A DNA stretch of 64,000 nt from assembly GCA_037893225.1 (NCBI GenBank), contig JAZGUH010000326.1:3658001-3722000 (forward strand), read 5' to 3'. A program made the position numbers and the translations under genes. This document shows, one piece after another, positions 62,450 through 64,000 of this stretch (position 1 is the first letter of the stretch; the number at the start of each line of letters is the position of its first letter). Origin of the DNA: Hippasteria phrygiana (lineage: Eukaryota > Echinodermata > Asteroidea > Valvatida > Goniasteridae). The notes below the pieces were generated by a model. That model searched no databases. It had not been told where the DNA came from and worked only from the letters and a program-made list of their open reading frames with translations.

Positions 62450-64000
62450 CAAATTGTTGCGCTAGATCTAAGCTACCCATACGTGTGAAAATTGCTGGAT
62501 TTGGTCAATATCCCATTCAATTATGAACAGGGAAAGGAGGGGCGTTCATCTGAAAATGTGGCAAACGTTAAGCAGCCACAATGCAGTAAACGGGAGAACG
62601 CACACAGAGTTCACGGGAAGAAATTAGGTGCGAGGTTTGAATTTTCTCGAAGAGTTCTAACGCTGTGAAGCTGGCGATGGTCTCAAATTGTTGCGCTAGA
62701 TCTAAGCTACCCATACGTGTAAAAATTGCTTGATTTGGTCAATATACCATTCAATTATGAACAGGGAAAGGAGGGGCGTTCATCTGAAAATGTGGCAAAC
62801 GTTAAGCAGTCACAATGCAGTAAACGGAAGAACGCACACAGAGTTCACAGGAAGAAATTTGTTGCGAGGTTTGAATTTTCTCGAAGAGTTCTAACGCTGT
62901 GAAGCTGGTGATGGTCTGAAATTGTTGCGCTATATCTAAGCTACCCATACCTGTAAACATTACTGGATTTGGTCAATATACCAGTCAATTATGAACAGGG
63001 AAAGGAGGGGCGTTCATCTGAAAATATGGCAAACGTTAAGCAGCCACAATGCAGTAAACGGGAGAACGCACACAGAGTTCACGGGAAGAAATTAGGTGCG
63101 AGGTTTGAATTTTCTCGAAGAGTTTCTAACGCTGTGAAGCTGGTGATGGTCTGAAATTGTTGCGCTAGATCTAAGCTACCCATACGTGTGAAAAGTACTG
63201 GATTTGGTCAATATCCCATTCAATTATGAACAGGGAAATGAGAGGCGTTTATCTGAAAATGTGGCAAACGTTAAGCAGCCACAATGCAGTAAACGGGAGA
63301 ACGCACACAGAGTTCACGGGAAGAAATTTGTTGCGAGGTTTGAATTGTCTCGAAGAGTTCTAAGCTGTGAAGCTGGCGATTGTCTTAAATTGTTGCGTTA
63401 GATCTAAGCTACCCATACGTGTGAAAATTGCTGGATTTGGTCAATATCCCAGTCAATTATGAACAGGGAAAGGAGGGGCGTTCATCTGAAAATGTGGCAA
63501 ACGTTAAGCAGCCACAATGCAGTAAACGGGAGAACGCACACAGAGTTCACGGGAAGAAATTTGTTGCTAGGTTTGAATTTTCTCGAAGAGTTCTAACGCT
63601 GTGAAGCTGGCGATTGTCTCAAATTGTTGCGCTAGATCTAAGCTACCCATACGTGTGAAAATTGCTGGATTTGGTCAATATCCCATTCATTTATGAACAG
63701 GGAAAGAAGGGGCGTTCATCTGAAAATGTGGCAAACGTTAAGCAGTCACAATGCAGTAAACGGGAGAACGCACACAGAGTTCACGGGAAGAAATTAGGTG
63801 CGAGGTTTGAATTTTCTCGAAGAGTTCTAACGCTGTGAAGCTGGCGATGGTCTCAAATTGTTGCGCTAGATCTAAGCTACCCATAAGTGTAAAAATTACT
63901 TGATTTGGTCAATATACCATTCAATTATGAACAGGGAAAGGAGGGGCGTTCATCTGAAAATGTGGCAAACGTTAAGCAGTCACAATGCAGTAAACGGGAG
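62450..64000. repeat. 9-monomer higher-order repeat, copy M2 (cut by window end)
   Basis: Second copy of M1, still matching at the last base (equivalent to about 61895), so it continues outside the window. Differences from M1 include CATACCTG at about 62951 (M1 CATACGTG) and TTTATGAAC near 63690 where M1 has TTTATAAAC. Confidence 0.82.

Larger units (their letters stand above)
1..64000. repeat. Satellite DNA array, 234-bp monomer, about 273 copies
   Basis: The sequence returns to the same phrase (AAGCTGGCGATGGTCTCAAA or a close variant) at 1, 235, 468, 702, 936, 1170 and so on to the end, giving a 234-bp unit. A 233-bp variant has TACAGAATCGG in place of TACAGTAAACGG. A 235-bp variant begins AAGCCTGG. 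Every monomer reads in the same direction and I found no inverted copy, insertion or unique spacer. Differences between monomers are mostly single substitutions at a limited set of recurring sites, so the array is strongly homogenised. One monomer counted by hand has 62 G and 42 C (44% GC) and 11 CpG, with an observed/expected ratio near 1. Length, head-to-tail order and lack of coding capacity fit eukaryotic heterochromatic satellite DNA. I do not recognise the family. Both ends are cut by the window, so array size and flanks are unknown. Confidence 0.98.

Noticed and set aside
1..64000. CRISPR array
   Set aside because: The repeats are 234 bp and contiguous, with no short repeat alternating with unique spacers.
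1..64000. Tandem-repeat protein gene such as a silk or Balbiani-ring type gene
   Set aside because: All frames have at least one stop in the usual monomer, and the 233- and 235-bp variants break frame every few repeats.
1..64000. rDNA spacer, histone or tRNA gene cluster
   Set aside because: No rRNA, tRNA or histone sequence was recognised at any point in the repeat.

Overview
The whole window is one uninterrupted array of tandemly repeated, non-coding satellite DNA. The basic monomer is 234 bp (233 and 235 bp variants occur). It is repeated head to tail in one orientation about 273 times from base 1 to base 64000, with no unique DNA, gene, RNA gene, transposon or CRISPR array seen. Both window edges lie inside the array, so its true length is larger. 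This points to a eukaryotic (peri)centromeric, subtelomeric or sex-chromosome heterochromatin block. One monomer I counted (1170-1403 type) is about 44% GC. It has 11 CpG where about 11 are expected, so there is no CpG depletion. That fits an invertebrate or another lineage with little germline CpG methylation better than a vertebrate or plant, but the species cannot be named from the sequence.

The array is a mosaic of larger duplications. Monomers fall into recurring variant classes (I to VI below), and runs of classes recur as higher-order repeats of many sizes: 5 monomers (1170 bp), 6 (1402), 9 (2105), 11 (2573), 12 (2806), 17 (3974) and 31 (7248). From left to right: a 12-monomer pair (about 0.8-6.9 kb); a mixed zone with a 6-monomer pair (6.9-12.4 kb); a 17-monomer pair (13.3-20.6 kb); a short mixed zone (20.6-22.5 kb); a 31-monomer, 7.25-kb pair that is nearly identical (22.5-37.0 kb); partial re-copies of that unit with internal 5- and 6-monomer duplications (37.4-44.9 kb); a right-hand zone with its own variants, in 12-, 11- and 9-monomer pairs (44.9-58.7 kb); a mixed stretch (58.7-60.3 kb); and a final 9-monomer pair running off the end (60.3-64 kb). 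Breakpoints often fall inside monomers, as expected for unequal crossing-over or gene conversion.

The most interesting signal inside the monomer is a perfect three-unit heat-shock-element motif (GAAnnTTCnnGAA) at monomer positions 206-218. It is intact in all but about 11 of the roughly 273 monomers. If functional, this array would hold hundreds of heat-shock-factor sites, as in the stress-transcribed human satellite III. That is a hypothesis from sequence only. The short open frames present (60-74 codons) are chance by-products of single variants in the repeat and are not annotated as genes.
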